Positions 27,585 to 37,198 are shown, counted from the stretch's first letter. The stretch is 64,000 bases of DNA from Rhodocyclaceae bacterium (GCA_013388985.1 JACAEF010000007.1:62001-126000); one strand, 5' to 3'. The notes: generated by a model from the letters alone, not told the origin. Made by a program: numbers and translations.

Positions 27585-28621
27585 AGCTTTTCGCTCACCC
27601 CGGCCTCGGCGAAGCTCGCCATCTCATTGAGCATCGCGCCGGCCGCTTTCACCAGCGGCCAGGCGAGCGCCGCGCCGGTGCCTTCGCCCAGGCGCAAGTC
27701 CATATCGAGCAAGGGACGCACGCCCAGATGCGCCAGCTGCGCCTGATGGCCTCGCTCCTGCGACAGATGCGAGAACACCGCATAGTCGAGGAAGGCCGGC
27801 GCGAGCTTCGCGGCGACCAGCGCCGCCGCGCCGGAGATGAAGCCATCGACCATCACGAGCATCCTGCGTTGCGCCGCCCCGATCATGCCGCCGGCCATCG
27901 TCGCGATCTCGAAGCCGCCGAAGCGCGCGAGCACCGCGAGGGGATCGTCCGTGCGCGCCGGCCAGGCATCGAGCGCCTGTTGCAGCAACGCGCGTTTCCT
28001 CGCCAGGCCGGCGTCGTCGAGTCCCGTGCCGCGGCCGACGCAGTCGGAAAGCGGCGCGCCGGTCAGGCAGTGCGTGATCAGCGATGCGGACGCCGTATTG
28101 CCGATGCCCATCTCGCCGAAGCCGACGACGTTGCAGCCCCGATCGGCCAGCGCCGCGACGATCCGCTCGCCATGATTCATCGCCGTTTCGCACTGCGCCG
28201 CCGTCATCGCCAGCCCTTCGAGATACGATGCCGTCCCGGAAGCCGAGACTTTCGCATCGATCAGGCCCGGCCGGGCGCCGAAATCGTGGGCGACGCCACA
28301 ATCGACGATGGTCAGAGCAAGGCCGTTGGCCCGCGCGAAGACGTTGATCGCCGCGCCGCCTTTGAGGAAGTTCTCGACCATCTGCCAGGTCACCTCCTGC
28401 GGATAGGCGGAGATGCCGGCCTTCGCCGCGCCATGGTCGCCGGCGCAGACGACGATGTGCGGTTTTTCCAGCGTGGGCTGAAGCGATTGCCGCACGCGAC
28501 CGATCTGGAAGGCAAGCGCCTCCAGCCGCCCGAGCGCGCCGAGCGGCTTGGTCTTCTGGTCGATCGCCTGCTTGAGCGCGGCATCAAGCGCCGGGCTCAC
28601 CGGCTCGATATGCAAATTCAT
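27581..28621 (-). CDS. cobT: Nicotinate-nucleotide--dimethylbenzimidazole phosphoribosyltransferase
   Basis: CobT makes alpha-ribazole-5'-phosphate, the lower ligand precursor of cobalamin. The 346-residue product has [45 protein letters not shown] and the catalytic Glu in [11 protein letters not shown]. It is the first gene of cobT-cobS-cobC and has a 184-bp divergent spacer to cobU that is nearly filled by a palindromic repeat element. No cobalamin riboswitch is visible upstream. Confidence 0.97.
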   Translation of the reverse strand: MNLHIEPVSPALDAALKQAIDQKTKPLGALGRLEALAFQIGRVRQSLQPTLEKPHIVVCAGDHGAAKAGISAYPQEVTWQMVENFLKGGAAINVFARANGLALTIVDCGVAHDFGARPGLIDAKVSASGTASYLEGLAMTAAQCETAMNHGERIVAALADRGCNVVGFGEMGIGNTASASLITHCLTGAPLSDCVGRGTGLDDAGLARKRALLQQALDAWPARTDDPLAVLARFGGFEIATMAGGMIGAAQRRMLVMVDGFISGAAALVAAKLAPAFLDYAVFSHLSQERGHQAQLAHLGVRPLLDMDLRLGEGTGAALAWPLVKAAGAMLNEMASFAEAGVSEKL

Positions 28622-28641
28622 CCTGTCTCCTCAGAGTTGCA

Positions 28642-28790
28642 ATCAAAACCCCTGCTTGGCGCCGCGAGCGGGATGGGATGCCAGGCGCACGCAGCGCAGG
28701 ATGCGAGACATATCAAAACGATAGGCGAGCATCCGAGCAGCGCGCAACGCAGCAGACCGCCCGCGCAGCCAGCCGGGCAGGGGTTTTGCA
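28642..28790 (+). repeat. Palindromic repeat element, copy 1 (cobT-cobU spacer)
   Basis: Ends form a perfect 12-bp inverted repeat: CAAAACCCCTGC (28644-28655) and GCAGGGGTTTTG (28777-28788). The interior (28685-28765) is about 85 percent identical to 50270-50340 in the other orientation, with blocks GCGCAGGATGCGAGACATA and GGCGAGCATCCGAGCA. Inside it GGATGC/GCATCC and TATC/GATA can pair. In the other copy the second pair is TACC/GGTA, a compensatory change. The element fills most of the promoter space of both genes. Confidence 0.85.
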
Positions 28791-28805
28791 TTGTAAGCTT
28801 CGCTC

Positions 28806-29315
28806 ATGATTGAGCTCGTCTTGGGAGGCGCCCGATCGGGCAAGAGCGGCTACGCGGCGCAACGCGCCGAAGCGACGCGCCTTCCCGTCGTCTATCTCGC
28901 CACCGCGCAGGCGCTCGACGAGGAGATGCGCGAACGCATCGCCCATCATCGCGCCGAGCGGCCGGATGCCTGGCGCACCGTCGAGGAGCCCCTGGCGCTC
29001 GCGGCCGCGCTCGCCCGCGAAGCGGCGCCCGGGCGCTGCCTGCTGGTCGATTGCCTGACGCTGTGGCTCTCCAACCTGCTGCTCGCCGGCCGCGAAGAGG
29101 AAATCGAGGCGCTCATCGCCGCGCTGCCGGCGCTCCCCGGCGCTCTGATCCTGGTCAGCAACGAGGTGGGCTGGGGCATCGTGCCGGAAAACGCGCTGGC
29201 GCGGCGTTTCCGCGACGAACAAGGGCGGCTCAACCAGCGCATCGCCCAGCTCGCCGACCGGGTGACGCTGATCGCCGCCGGCTTGCCGCTCGTGCTCAAG
29301 GGCGCGCCGCGCTGA
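28806..29315 (+). CDS. cobU: Adenosylcobinamide kinase / adenosylcobinamide-phosphate guanylyltransferase
   Basis: CobU phosphorylates adenosylcobinamide and then attaches GMP. The 169-residue product has the P-loop LGGARSGKSGYA at its start, the active-site His in HHRAERPDAWRTVEEP, LVDCLTLWLSNLL and LVSNEVGWGIVPENALARRF. It is divergent to cobT-cobS-cobC, and its last 20 bp overlap the convergent pabBC gene. Confidence 0.96.
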   Translation: MIELVLGGARSGKSGYAAQRAEATRLPVVYLATAQALDEEMRERIAHHRAERPDAWRTVEEPLALAAALAREAAPGRCLLVDCLTLWLSNLLLAGREEEIEALIAALPALPGALILVSNEVGWGIVPENALARRFRDEQGRLNQRIAQLADRVTLIAAGLPLVLKGAPR

Positions 29316-31191
29316 TCAGCCTCACCCTGATCCAGCCGCGCACGCTGTTGATGAACCACAGCGCTTGGGCGCGCGAGAGGTCTTCGATGCGCACGCGCCG
29401 CTCGACGATTTCACCCCGCGCCAGCAGCTCGGCGCGCAGCACGCCCGGCAGCAGCCCGGCATCGAGCGATGGCGTGACGCGCTCGCCGTCGAGCTCGAGC
29501 ACGACGTTGCCGCGCGTGAATTCGGTGATCTCGCCCTGCGCATTCCACAGCAGCGTGTCGAACACGCCCGGCGGCGGACCGAAGGGCGCATAGGCGGTGC
29601 GTTCCGTGGTCTTGTGGAGGAGGAATTCCGCCTCGCCCTCGATCGGCTGGCTGGCGAGCACGACCGGAGCAGGTTCATGCGTCGGCGCCAGCGGATGGGC
29701 CTCGGCGCGCGCTTCGCCCTGCCGGTCGAGCAAGAGCCGCACCCGCCAGTCGCCGCTTCGGTGAGCCGCGGCGACTTCTCCAAGCACGGCCTCGACGCGC
29801 TCTCGCTCGCAGGGAAAGCCAAAATGCTCGGCGCTCGCGCCAAGCCGTTCGAGATGACGGTCGAGCAAAACGTAATCGCCGTGCCTGAGCGCGAGCGTTT
29901 CAAGTAGCTCGAAGCCCGCCGTCGCGCGCAGCAGGAAGCGGCGCTTGACCAGCCATTCGGCATATTCCGCCGCCGGCTCGGAATCAAAGACGATGCCGCT
30001 GCCGATACCGCAAATGGCCCGCCCCCCTTCGCCCCCCTCGCGGGGGGTTGCAGATGGCTCGCTGCGCTCGAATATGAGGGCGTCACCGAAGGCACTCGTC
30101 CCGGTTTGCGCCGTAGGCCACAGCCGCGTTTGCTTGGGGCGGCCCGGCGCAAACGCTGCCGTATTTTTTCTCTGCCCGGCGCTTCGGTCGATGGTCACGG
30201 TGCGGATGCCGACATTGAAGGTGGCGTGGCCGCCGGGGCGGATCAGGCCGATCGCGCCGCAATAGGCGCCGCGCGGCGCATCCTCCAGCGCCGCGATCGC
30301 GGCCATCGCCGCGACCTTCGGCGCGCCGGTGACCGAGCCGCAGGGAAACAGCGCGCCGAACACCCCGGCCAGGCCGACTTCCGGCCGCGTCACGCACTGC
30401 ACGGTCGAGCTCATCTGCCAGGCGGTGGGCAGCGCATCGAGCGCGAACGATTCCGGCACGCAGACCGTGCCGAGCCGCGCGATGCGGGCCAGATCGTTGC
30501 GCATCAGATCGACGATCATCAGGTTTTCGGCGCGATCCTTTTCCGACCGCCGCAGCCTTTCGGCGGCGGCCGCATCGGCACGCGGATCGGCGTGGCGCGG
30601 CGCGGTGCCCTTCATCGGCCGCGTGGTGAGCACGCCGTCCGGCCGCCAGTCGAAGAACAGCTCGGGCGACACCGAGAGGATCTCCCATGCGTCATCCTGT
30701 AGATGCAGGCAGTAGCCGGCAGGCTGGGCGGCGACAAGCGCCGCGAACAGCCGCTCACCGCGGCCGGAGAAATTGCTGACTACCCGCGTGGTCAGATTCA
30801 CCTGATAAAAGTCGCCGTCGGCGATGCGCCGGCGCAGACTCTCGATTGCGCCGCAGGCAGCGGCTTCCCCCGTCGCGATGTGCCAGAGGCCGCAATGAAA
30901 GTCTTCGTCTGTTGCCGGTTCCGCCCCGTCCTCGGGCGCGGCATGGACCGCAAAGGCTGCCAGTGGCAGGAAGCCTGCCGGCGGCCGCACCTCGAGCGCG
31001 GCATCGAAGGCCGGCGCGGCCTCATAGGCGACGAAGCCGACCACCCAGCGGCCGGCTTGGGCCGCCTGCATCGCCGCGTCGAGCACCGCCGCCACCTCGT
31101 CGAGCGAATACGCGACGAGCCGCGCCAGCGGCGTGGCGAAGCGCAGCCGCAGACGCGCATCGCCCTGCGGAAAATCGACCCAGGCTTTCAC
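29296..31191 (-). CDS. Aminodeoxychorismate synthase component I fused to aminodeoxychorismate lyase
   Basis: The 631-residue PabB-PabC fusion makes p-aminobenzoate for folate from chorismate. The PabB part (about 1-350) has [48 protein letters not shown] and [11 protein letters not shown]; the PabC part (about 400-631) is a fold-type IV PLP enzyme with [20 protein letters not shown] and [12 protein letters not shown]. The start is GTG at 31191, overlapping the cobQ stop by 4 bp. Between RTVTIDRS and [11 protein letters not shown] about 53 extra residues are encoded by a repeat element. The protein remains in frame; whether activity is affected cannot be seen. Confidence 0.92.
   Translation of the reverse strand: MKAWVDFPQGDARLRLRFATPLARLVAYSLDEVAAVLDAAMQAAQAGRWVVGFVAYEAAPAFDAALEVRPPAGFLPLAAFAVHAAPEDGAEPATDEDFHCGLWHIATGEAAACGAIESLRRRIADGDFYQVNLTTRVVSNFSGRGERLFAALVAAQPAGYCLHLQDDAWEILSVSPELFFDWRPDGVLTTRPMKGTAPRHADPRADAAAAERLRRSEKDRAENLMIVDLMRNDLARIARLGTVCVPESFALDALPTAWQMSSTVQCVTRPEVGLAGVFGALFPCGSVTGAPKVAAMAAIAALEDAPRGAYCGAIGLIRPGGHATFNVGIRTVTIDRSAGQRKNTAAFAPGRPKQTRLWPTAQTGTSAFGDALIFERSEPSATPREGGEGGRAICGIGSGIVFDSEPAAEYAEWLVKRRFLLRATAGFELLETLALRHGDYVLLDRHLERLGASAEHFGFPCERERVEAVLGEVAAAHRSGDWRVRLLLDRQGEARAEAHPLAPTHEPAPVVLASQPIEGEAEFLLHKTTERTAYAPFGPPPGVFDTLLWNAQGEITEFTRGNVVLELDGERVTPSLDAGLLPGVLRAELLARGEIVERRVRIEDLSRAQALWFINSVRGWIRVRLISAARP
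30017..30154 (-). repeat. Composite palindromic element, copy 1 (in frame inside pabBC)
   Basis: Read on the minus strand: a stem-loop with arms GTTTGC/GCAAAC and 15-nt loop GCCGGGCCGCCCCAA (30154-30128), a 78-nt spacer ending in CGAGCGCAGCGAG, then AACCCCCCGCGAGGGGGG and CGAAGGGGGGCGGGC (30049-30017). The 33-bp end differs by one base from 45900-45932 and the order of parts is the same there. GTTTGCGCCG and CGGCGCAAAC (30104-30113, 30145-30154) form a wider inverted repeat. It contributes most of a roughly 53-residue insertion in PabB. Confidence 0.85.
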
Positions 31192-32630
31192 GGCAGATGG
31201 GGCCCGAGCGCCGCCTCGACCGCATCGGCCAGCCGCTCCAGATCGGCCTCGCGCCGCGCGGCGAGATCGACCGGCGCGAGGCCCCGCGCGCCGGCCCAAT
31301 CGAGCAGCGCGGCCAACGCCTCGGGATGGTCGAACAGCCCGTGGCAATAGCTGCCGAGAATCTGCCCGTCGTCCGATACCGCGCCATCGAGCCGGCCATC
31401 GTCGAGCGCCACGGCCGGCCGCGCGAGCGCCGCGCCGGTGGTGACGCCCATGTGGATCTCGTAACCCATCATCCGTGCCGTCTCGCCAGCGCCGACTTTC
31501 AGGTTCCCCGTCACGTTGCGCAATTGTTTTTCCGCTTCGAGCGTCGTCTCGCAGTCGAGGAGCCCCAGCCCCGCGACGCTGCCGGGCCGGCCTTCCACGC
31601 CCAGCGGATCGTGGATCGCGCGGCCGAGCATCTGGAAGCCGCCGCAAATCCCGATCAGCTTGCCGCCATAGCGCAGGTGACGACGGATGCCAGCTTCATG
31701 CCCCTGCGCGCGCAGCCAGGCGAGGTCGGCCTGCACCGACTTCGAGCCGGGCAGCACGATCAGATCGCAGGGCGGCAACGCCTGCCCCGGCCCGACCCAG
31801 CGGAAGTCGATCCCGGGATGAAGGCGCAGCGGATCGAGATCGTTGGCGTTCGAGATGCGCGGAAACACCGGCGCCGCGACGCTGAGCTTCGCTTCTCCGC
31901 CACGCTCGGAATGGTGCGCAAGCGCATCCTCGGCATCGAGGAACAGGCCATGCAGATACGGAATCACGCCCAGCACCGGCTTGCCGGTCTTCCCGGCGAG
32001 CCAGTCGAGGCCGGGCTGCAAGAGGCCGATGTCGCCGCGGAACTTGTTGATCACCAGCCCCGTAACGCGCCGCCGCTCGGCTTGCGAAAGGCATTCGAGC
32101 GTGCCGACCATGTGCGCGAGCACGCCGCCGCGGTCGATGTCGCCGACCAGCCAAACCGGAATGTCGACGGCCTCGGCGAAACCCATGTTGGCGATGTCGC
32201 GGTCCCTGAGATTCACCTCGGCCGGGCTGCCGGCGCCCTCGACGATCACGCAGTCGAATTCGCGGGTCAGCCGCCGCCACGATTCGAGCACCGCCGCCAT
32301 CGCCACGCGCTTGTAGTCGTGGTAAGCGCGGGCATCGAGGTCGGCCGCCACCTTGCCCTGCACGATCACCTGCGCGCGGCGATCCGTGTTGGGCTTCAAC
32401 AGCACGGGGTTGAAGTCGATGCGCGGCGCGAGCCCCGCCGCCTGCGCCTGCAGCGCCTGGGCGCGGCCGATCTCGCCGCCGTCGACGGTCACCGCGGAAT
32501 TGAGCGCCATGTTCTGCGGCTTGAACGGCGCGACGCGCACGCCACGCCGATGCAGGATGCGGCACAGCGCCGCCACCAGCACGCTCTTGCCGGCATCCGA
32601 GGTGCAGCCTTGTATCATCAACGCCTTCAT
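31188..32630 (-). CDS. cobQ: Cobyric acid synthase
   Basis: CobQ amidates four side chains of adenosylcobyrinic acid a,c-diamide using glutamine and ATP. The 480-residue product has an ATPase-like N-terminal domain ([25 protein letters not shown]) and a class I glutamine amidotransferase domain with the nucleophile Cys in [14 protein letters not shown] and the His in [14 protein letters not shown]. The ATG at 32630 abuts the divergent cbiB ATG at 32631; a second Met five residues in (32618) is possible. [20 protein letters not shown] contains a 26-bp dispersed motif. It overlaps pabBC by 4 bp. Confidence 0.95.
   Translation of the reverse strand: MKALMIQGCTSDAGKSVLVAALCRILHRRGVRVAPFKPQNMALNSAVTVDGGEIGRAQALQAQAAGLAPRIDFNPVLLKPNTDRRAQVIVQGKVAADLDARAYHDYKRVAMAAVLESWRRLTREFDCVIVEGAGSPAEVNLRDRDIANMGFAEAVDIPVWLVGDIDRGGVLAHMVGTLECLSQAERRRVTGLVINKFRGDIGLLQPGLDWLAGKTGKPVLGVIPYLHGLFLDAEDALAHHSERGGEAKLSVAAPVFPRISNANDLDPLRLHPGIDFRWVGPGQALPPCDLIVLPGSKSVQADLAWLRAQGHEAGIRRHLRYGGKLIGICGGFQMLGRAIHDPLGVEGRPGSVAGLGLLDCETTLEAEKQLRNVTGNLKVGAGETARMMGYEIHMGVTTGAALARPAVALDDGRLDGAVSDDGQILGSYCHGLFDHPEALAALLDWAGARGLAPVDLAARREADLERLADAVEAALGPHLP
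31474..31499 (-). repeat. 26-bp dispersed motif, copy 8 (inside cobQ)
   Basis: On the minus strand it reads AAAGTCGGCGCTGG, CGAG, ACGGCACG. It is in the same sense as cobQ and translated KVGAGETA just before the conserved GYEIHMG segment. Confidence 0.83.
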
Positions 32631-33548
32631 ATGCCGGATTTTCTCACGCCGCCAACGATCGCCCTCGCCGCCGTCCTGCTCGACCGGCTCTTCGGCGAGC
32701 CGCAGCGCTTTCATCCGCTGGTCGGCTTCGGGCGTTTGGCCGATTTTGTCGAGCAGCGCTTGCGTCGTGGCGCGCCGGGCCATCCCGTCGGCAACCGGCT
32801 GCGCGGCCTTTTCGGTTGGACGCTGCTCGTCGCGCCGCCGGTGGCGCTGGCGGTGTGGCTTGCGCATCCGCTCGTCGATCTCGTCCTGCTTGCTTTCGCC
32901 TTGGGCGGCAAAAGCCTCGGCGAGCATGCCAAGGCGGTCGAAGTGCCGCTGGCCGCCGGCGATCTCGTCACGGCACGCGAGGCGGTCTCCCGCATCGTCA
33001 GCCGCGATGCCGCGCATCTGGATGAGGCGGGCGTGGCCACCGCGGCGGTCGAGTCGGTGCTGGAAAACGGCCATGATGCCGTGTTCGGCGCGCTGTTCTG
33101 GTTCTTCGTCGCCGGCGGCGCCGGGGCGCTTCTCTTTCGGCTCGCCAACACGCTCGATGCGATGTGGGGCTACCGCGACGACCGTCGCCGTTACTTCGGC
33201 TGGGCGGCGGCGCGCCTCGACGATCTCTTGGGCTTCATTCCCGCGCGACTGACGGCCTCGACCTATGCGCTGCTGGGCAGCACGCGCACGGCGATTGCCT
33301 GCTGGCGCGCGCAGGCGCCCGTCTGGGCGAGCCCCAACGCCGGACCGGTGATGGCGGCGGGCTGCGGGGCGCTGAAAGTCGGCGCTGGCGGCACGGCACG
33401 CTATCACGGCATCGACGAAGCGCGCCCCCTGCTGGGCTGTGGGCCGGCGCCACGGGTGGCCGACATCCGCCGCGCGCTGCGCCTCGTCGAACACGGCCTG
33501 TGGCTGTGGCTGGCGGTCTTCTTCGTCTGGAGCCTCGCCCGTGCTTGA
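32631..33548 (+). CDS. cbiB: Adenosylcobinamide-phosphate synthase
   Basis: CbiB attaches (R)-1-amino-2-propanol phosphate to adenosylcobyric acid. The 305-residue membrane protein has the family start [57 protein letters not shown] and [15 protein letters not shown]. Its next segment [12 protein letters not shown] falls where relatives have a GxxLGG-type motif, so the dispersed 26-bp motif here replaces rather than adds residues (family memory). The start abuts that of cobQ with no spacer, and the 3' end overlaps cobD by 8 bp. Confidence 0.95.
   Translation: MPDFLTPPTIALAAVLLDRLFGEPQRFHPLVGFGRLADFVEQRLRRGAPGHPVGNRLRGLFGWTLLVAPPVALAVWLAHPLVDLVLLAFALGGKSLGEHAKAVEVPLAAGDLVTAREAVSRIVSRDAAHLDEAGVATAAVESVLENGHDAVFGALFWFFVAGGAGALLFRLANTLDAMWGYRDDRRRYFGWAAARLDDLLGFIPARLTASTYALLGSTRTAIACWRAQAPVWASPNAGPVMAAGCGALKVGAGGTARYHGIDEARPLLGCGPAPRVADIRRALRLVEHGLWLWLAVFFVWSLARA
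33375..33400 (+). repeat. 26-bp dispersed motif, copy 9 (inside cbiB)
   Basis: It reads AAAGTCGGCGCTGG, CGGC, ACGGCACG. It is in the same sense as cbiB and translated KVGAGGTAR. Confidence 0.85.
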
Positions 33549-34473
33549 ACATGGCGGGTGCCTGATCGAAGCCGCGCGGCGCTTCGGCATCCCGGTCGCC
33601 GACTGGCTCGATCTGTCGACCGGCATCGCGCCCTGGCCCTACCCGCTGCCCTTGCCGCCGCCGGAAGTCTGGCAGCGGCTGCCGGAGGAGAACGACGGTC
33701 TCGAAGAAGCAGCACGCGCCTTCTATGGCGCCGAGGTGCTGCCCGTGCCCGGCAGCCAGTGGGCGATCGAGACGATCCCGCGCCTGTTGCCGCCGGGGCG
33801 GGTCATGATGCCGCAGCCGATCTACGCCGAGCATCCGCACGCCTGGGCCGCGGCCGGCCACACGCGGGTCGGCTGGGACGCGCCGGCCGATTACGCCGTC
33901 GTCTGCAATCCGAACAACCCGAGCGGAGAACGCTATAGCCGCAGCGAGTTGCTCTCGCTCGCCGCGAGAGTGCGGCTGCTCGTCGTCGATGAGGCCTTCA
34001 TCGACGCGGAACCCCGCGAATCGCTCGCTGGCAGCGGCGCAGACAATACCCTCGTGCTGCGCTCGCTGGGCAAGTTCTTTGGCCTCGCCGGCGTGCGCTT
34101 GGGCTTCGTGCTCGGCCCGGCGGCGTGGCGGCAACGGCTGCGGGGCCACCTCTCGCCCTGGGCGGTGGCGCATCCGGCGCGCTGGGCGGCGAGGCTCGCG
34201 CTGGCCGATCGCGGCTGGCAGGCGGCGCAGCGCGAACGCCTGTTGGCAGCCGCGCGGCGTCTCGACGCGACGCTGCGCAGCTTGGGCACGCCGGCCGGCT
34301 GTGCGCTGTTTTGCTACATCGCCACGCCACGGGCGGAAGCGCTCTTCGAGCGCCTCGCCCGCTGCGGCATCCTCGTGCGCCGATTCGACGATCCGCCCGC
34401 GCTGCGTTTCGGCCTGCCCGGCGATGAGGCACAATGGCGCCGACTGGAAGACGCCCTGAAAGACATCGGATGA
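33541..34473 (+). CDS. cobD: L-threonine-O-3-phosphate decarboxylase
   Basis: This PLP enzyme supplies aminopropanol phosphate for CbiB. The 310-residue product, read from GTG at 33541, has [54 protein letters not shown] and the PLP lysine in [17 protein letters not shown]. It overlaps cbiB by 8 bp and btuF by 4 bp, so cbiB-cobD-btuF are translationally coupled. Some databases name this family CobC; the decarboxylase name fits the Salmonella convention. Confidence 0.93.
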   Translation: MLEHGGCLIEAARRFGIPVADWLDLSTGIAPWPYPLPLPPPEVWQRLPEENDGLEEAARAFYGAEVLPVPGSQWAIETIPRLLPPGRVMMPQPIYAEHPHAWAAAGHTRVGWDAPADYAVVCNPNNPSGERYSRSELLSLAARVRLLVVDEAFIDAEPRESLAGSGADNTLVLRSLGKFFGLAGVRLGFVLGPAAWRQRLRGHLSPWAVAHPARWAARLALADRGWQAAQRERLLAAARRLDATLRSLGTPAGCALFCYIATPRAEALFERLARCGILVRRFDDPPALRFGLPGDEAQWRRLEDALKDIG

Positions 34474-35360
34474 AAACGCTGCTCTGGTTGTTCGCCCTCT
34501 TCGCCTGCGCCGCGCGCGCCGAGATCGCGCTCACCGACGACACGGGTGCGCCCGTGCGCCTGCCCGCGCCGGCTGCACGCATCGTCAGCCTCGCGCCGCA
34601 CGTCACCGAGACGCTGTTCGCCGCCGGCGCGGGCGAGAAGATCGTCGGCGCGGTCGATTACAGCGACTTTCCCGAGGCGGCGAAGAAGATCCCGCGCATC
34701 GGCGGCTACTCGCGGCTCGATCTCGAGGCGATCGCGGCGATGAAGCCCGACCTCGCGATCGGCTGGGCCTCCGGCAACAGCCCGGCGCACATCGACAAAC
34801 TGCGCGCGCTGGGCATTCCGGTCTTCCTCGTCCAGCCGCATGGACTCGACGATGTCGCGGTGAATCTCGAACGCTTCGGCGCGCTCGCCGGCACGGCGGA
34901 GCTTGCGCGCCCCGCTGCGGCGGCATTCCGCGCCCGGCTCGACAAGCTGCGCAGCCGCTACGCCGGCCGCCCGCCGGTGCGCATCTTCTACCAGGTCTGG
35001 AACCAGCCCTTGATGACCGTCGGCGGCGGCCAGATCATTTCCGACGTCATCAAGCTGTGCGGCGGAGAAAACGTCTTCTCCGATCTCAAGCCGCTCGCGC
35101 CGAAAGTCACGGTGGAGGCCGTGCTCGCCGCCGATCCCGAGGTCATCGTCGCCTCGGGCATGGGCGAGGCGCGACCGGAATGGGTGGAGCACTGGCGCAA
35201 ATGGCCGACGCTGACTGCGGTCCGCCAGGACAATCTGTTCTTCATCCCGCCCGACCTGATCCAGCGCCCGACGCCGCGGCTGCTCGAAGGCGCGGCGCGG
35301 CTGTGCGAGCAGCTGGAGACGGCGCGCGGGAAACGCATGCAGCAGAGAGGAAACCGATGA
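34470..35360 (+). CDS. btuF: Cobalamin-binding periplasmic protein BtuF
   Basis: The 296-residue product has a signal peptide ([17 protein letters not shown]) and the two-lobed cobalamin-binding fold: VSLAPHVTETLFAAGAGEKIVG, AMKPDLAIGWASGNSPAHIDKL, IFYQVWNQPLMTVGGGQIIS and ADPEVIVASGMG. It would hand cobalamin to BtuCD, which is encoded 9 kb away beside another BtuF-like gene. It lies in the cbiB-cobD operon with 4-bp overlaps on both sides. Confidence 0.92.
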   Translation: MKTLLWLFALFACAARAEIALTDDTGAPVRLPAPAARIVSLAPHVTETLFAAGAGEKIVGAVDYSDFPEAAKKIPRIGGYSRLDLEAIAAMKPDLAIGWASGNSPAHIDKLRALGIPVFLVQPHGLDDVAVNLERFGALAGTAELARPAAAAFRARLDKLRSRYAGRPPVRIFYQVWNQPLMTVGGGQIISDVIKLCGGENVFSDLKPLAPKVTVEAVLAADPEVIVASGMGEARPEWVEHWRKWPTLTAVRQDNLFFIPPDLIQRPTPRLLEGAARLCEQLETARGKRMQQRGNR

Positions 35361-35824
35361 ATCACCCTCTTCGCACCGTCGTCACCGCGCTGGCCCTCTC
35401 GCTTCCCTGCCTGCCGGCACTGGGGGAGGCCAGCGGGCCGCTGAAAACTTTCCAGCCGCCGCTCACGCCCGAGCTGAAGGCGCGCCTCAAGCAGGCCGAT
35501 CCCGCCGCCGGAGCGCGCTTTTTCGAGCGCAAGTGCTCGCAATGCCACGATGGCGAGAAGACCGGCGCGCATGCGAAAGGGCCGCTCTTGTGGAACGTGT
35601 TCGGCCGGCGCGCCGGCACCATCGCCGGGTTTGCATTCTCGCCGGCGATGCAGGCGGCCGGCGTCGTCTGGGATTTCGCCACGCTGGACTATTACCTCGC
35701 CGACACCGAGCGCGCCGTGCCGGGACGGGCGATGGATTTCGCCGGCATCACCGATCCGGCATTGCGCGCCGCCGTGGTCCTTTACTTGAGCCGGCTCAAC
35801 GATTCCCCGCCGCCGCTGCCTTGA
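35357..35824 (+). CDS. Class I c-type cytochrome
   Basis: The 155-residue product has a signal peptide, one haem c motif CSQCH (about residues 59-63) and a distal Met candidate in FSPAMQ or GRAMDF, a pattern like cytochrome c2/c550. It is the last gene of the cbiB-cobD-btuF run, starting inside the btuF stop (ATGA). No cobalamin role is known for such cytochromes; the coupling may only reflect gene packing. The electron donor and acceptor cannot be named. Confidence 0.88.
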   Translation: MNHPLRTVVTALALSLPCLPALGEASGPLKTFQPPLTPELKARLKQADPAAGARFFERKCSQCHDGEKTGAHAKGPLLWNVFGRRAGTIAGFAFSPAMQAAGVVWDFATLDYYLADTERAVPGRAMDFAGITDPALRAAVVLYLSRLNDSPPPLP

Positions 35825-35887
35825 GGGTTCGCAAGGCATTGTTGTGCTGCTAGAATTCGCGCCTTTTTGGCGCAAGCCGCCTTGGGG

Positions 35888-35947
35888 CCGCAGCGGGGTT
35901 CCGCGCTGCGGTTTTTAAGTGACGCGGGGCAGGATCGCCCCGCAGCG
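35888..35947 (+). promoter_or_regulatory. Candidate transcription attenuator upstream of speD-speE
   Basis: CCGCAGCG (35888-35895) and CGCTGCGG (35904-35911) form an 8-bp stem followed by TTTTT (35912-35916), a standard intrinsic terminator between a TAGAAT-like -10 (35851-35856) and the ATG at 35963. CCGCAGCG occurs again at 35940-35947 and could pair with the same CGCTGCGG instead, breaking the terminator. A further hairpin GCGGGGC/GCCCCGC (35924-35930, 35937-35943) overlaps the second copy. Mutually exclusive pairing is read from sequence; the signal is unknown. Confidence 0.55.
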
Positions 35948-35962
35948 ATTGGGGGAACCGCC

Positions 35963-37198
35963 ATGCAAGGCCTTCACCTGACCGCCGATCTCTATCAGTG
36001 CGGTTGCAATCTTTCGTTGCTCGTCGAGGCCGACGCCCTCGCCGAATTGTGCCGTCGCCACACGCGTGAATCCGGACTGACGCTGGTGGACGAAAAATGG
36101 TTCACCTTTCCCGACCACGACGGCCAGCCCGGCGGCGTGACCGGCATGCTGCTCCTGGCCGAGTCGCATCTGGCCGTGCACACCTGGCCGGAGCGGCGCG
36201 GCGTGACGCTCGATGTCTATGTCTGCAACTTCTGCCAGGACAACTCGGCCAAGGCCGAGCGGCTGGCCACTGCACTGATCGCCGCTTTCGCGCCGGCGCG
36301 CGCGCAGACCAACCGCATCCTGCGCGGCGATGCCGACACCGCCGGCGCCTGCGACGAACTGGTCCTCGAAGCGCTCAACGAGCAGAGCGCCTATGGCTAC
36401 CGCATCCGCGAGCGGCTGCTCACGCAGCAGACCGGCTGCGGCCAGCTGCTGGAAATCTTCGACACGCCGCAGTTCGGCCGCGTGATGCGCCTCGATGGGC
36501 ATTTCATGACCTCGGAGCGCGAGGAGTTCTTCTACCACGAGGCCCTCGTCCATCCGGCCGCGATCGCCCACCCCGCGCCGCGCCGGGCGCTGATCATCGG
36601 CGGCGGTGACGGCGGTGCGGCCGAGGAGCTGCTCAAACACCCGAGCATCGAGCGCGTCGTCATCGCCGAGCTCGACGCCGACGTGCTCGCAGCTTCGAAA
36701 CGCCATCTCGAAGCCGTGCATCGCAACGTCTTCGCCGACCCGCGGCTCGAAGTGAATATCGGCGACGGCTTCGCCTGGCTAGAAGCGGCCACGGAACGCT
36801 TCGATCTGGTGCTCTTCGACCTCACCGATCCGGACACGCCGGCCGCCTCGCTCTACACGGCGGCCTCGTTCGCCAAGGCACGCCGGGCCCTGGCGCCCGG
36901 CGGCGCGCTGGTGCTGCACATCGGCTCGCCCATCTTCCATCCGGAGCGCGTGCGGCAGATCGTCGCCGAGCTGCGCCAGGTCTTCCCCGCCGTGCATTGC
37001 CATGGGCTCTACATCCCGCTCTACGGCGCCTACTGGGGGCTGGCCGTGGCATCGGACAGCCTCGACCCGACCGGGCTCGATGCCACGGCGGTCGCGCAAC
37101 GGCTCGAGGAGCGCGGCATCCGCGACCTGCGCTACTACAACGCCGAGGTGCATGGCGCGCTGTTCGCGCTGCCGAATTTCTATCGCGAGCTGGTGTAA
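35963..37198 (+). CDS. Fused S-adenosylmethionine decarboxylase - spermidine synthase
   Basis: The 411-residue product joins SpeD and SpeE. The first about 120 residues are an AdoMet decarboxylase proenzyme: the pyruvoyl group would form at Ser68 in LLLAESHLAVHTWPE, with Cys in YVCNFCQDNS. From about residue 135 it is an aminopropyltransferase: SAYGYRIRERLL, EEFFYHEALVHPA, ALIIGGGDGGAAEELLKH and VLFDLTDPD. The fusion would pass decarboxylated SAM directly to the step that makes spermidine from putrescine. GGGGGA lies 8-12 bases before the ATG. Upstream is the attenuator-like leader. Confidence 0.93.
   Translation: MQGLHLTADLYQCGCNLSLLVEADALAELCRRHTRESGLTLVDEKWFTFPDHDGQPGGVTGMLLLAESHLAVHTWPERRGVTLDVYVCNFCQDNSAKAERLATALIAAFAPARAQTNRILRGDADTAGACDELVLEALNEQSAYGYRIRERLLTQQTGCGQLLEIFDTPQFGRVMRLDGHFMTSEREEFFYHEALVHPAAIAHPAPRRALIIGGGDGGAAEELLKHPSIERVVIAELDADVLAASKRHLEAVHRNVFADPRLEVNIGDGFAWLEAATERFDLVLFDLTDPDTPAASLYTAASFAKARRALAPGGALVLHIGSPIFHPERVRQIVAELRQVFPAVHCHGLYIPLYGAYWGLAVASDSLDPTGLDATAVAQRLEERGIRDLRYYNAEVHGALFALPNFYRELV

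Noticed and set aside
28680-28843. Small coding frames across the palindromic elements at 28.7 kb and 50.3 kb (for example one starting MSRILR)
   Set aside because: Frames are short, differ in extent between copies and follow the nucleotide repeat; conservation is explained by base pairing.
30700-33626. Much longer frames that include pabBC, cobQ or cbiB with large N-terminal extensions
   Set aside because: The extensions lie over neighbouring genes and lack homology; starts at 31191, 32630 and 32631 restore normal family lengths.
35888-35947. A known SAM or SAH riboswitch upstream of speD-speE
   Set aside because: The conserved sequence blocks of those classes were not found; only terminator/antiterminator pairing is supported.
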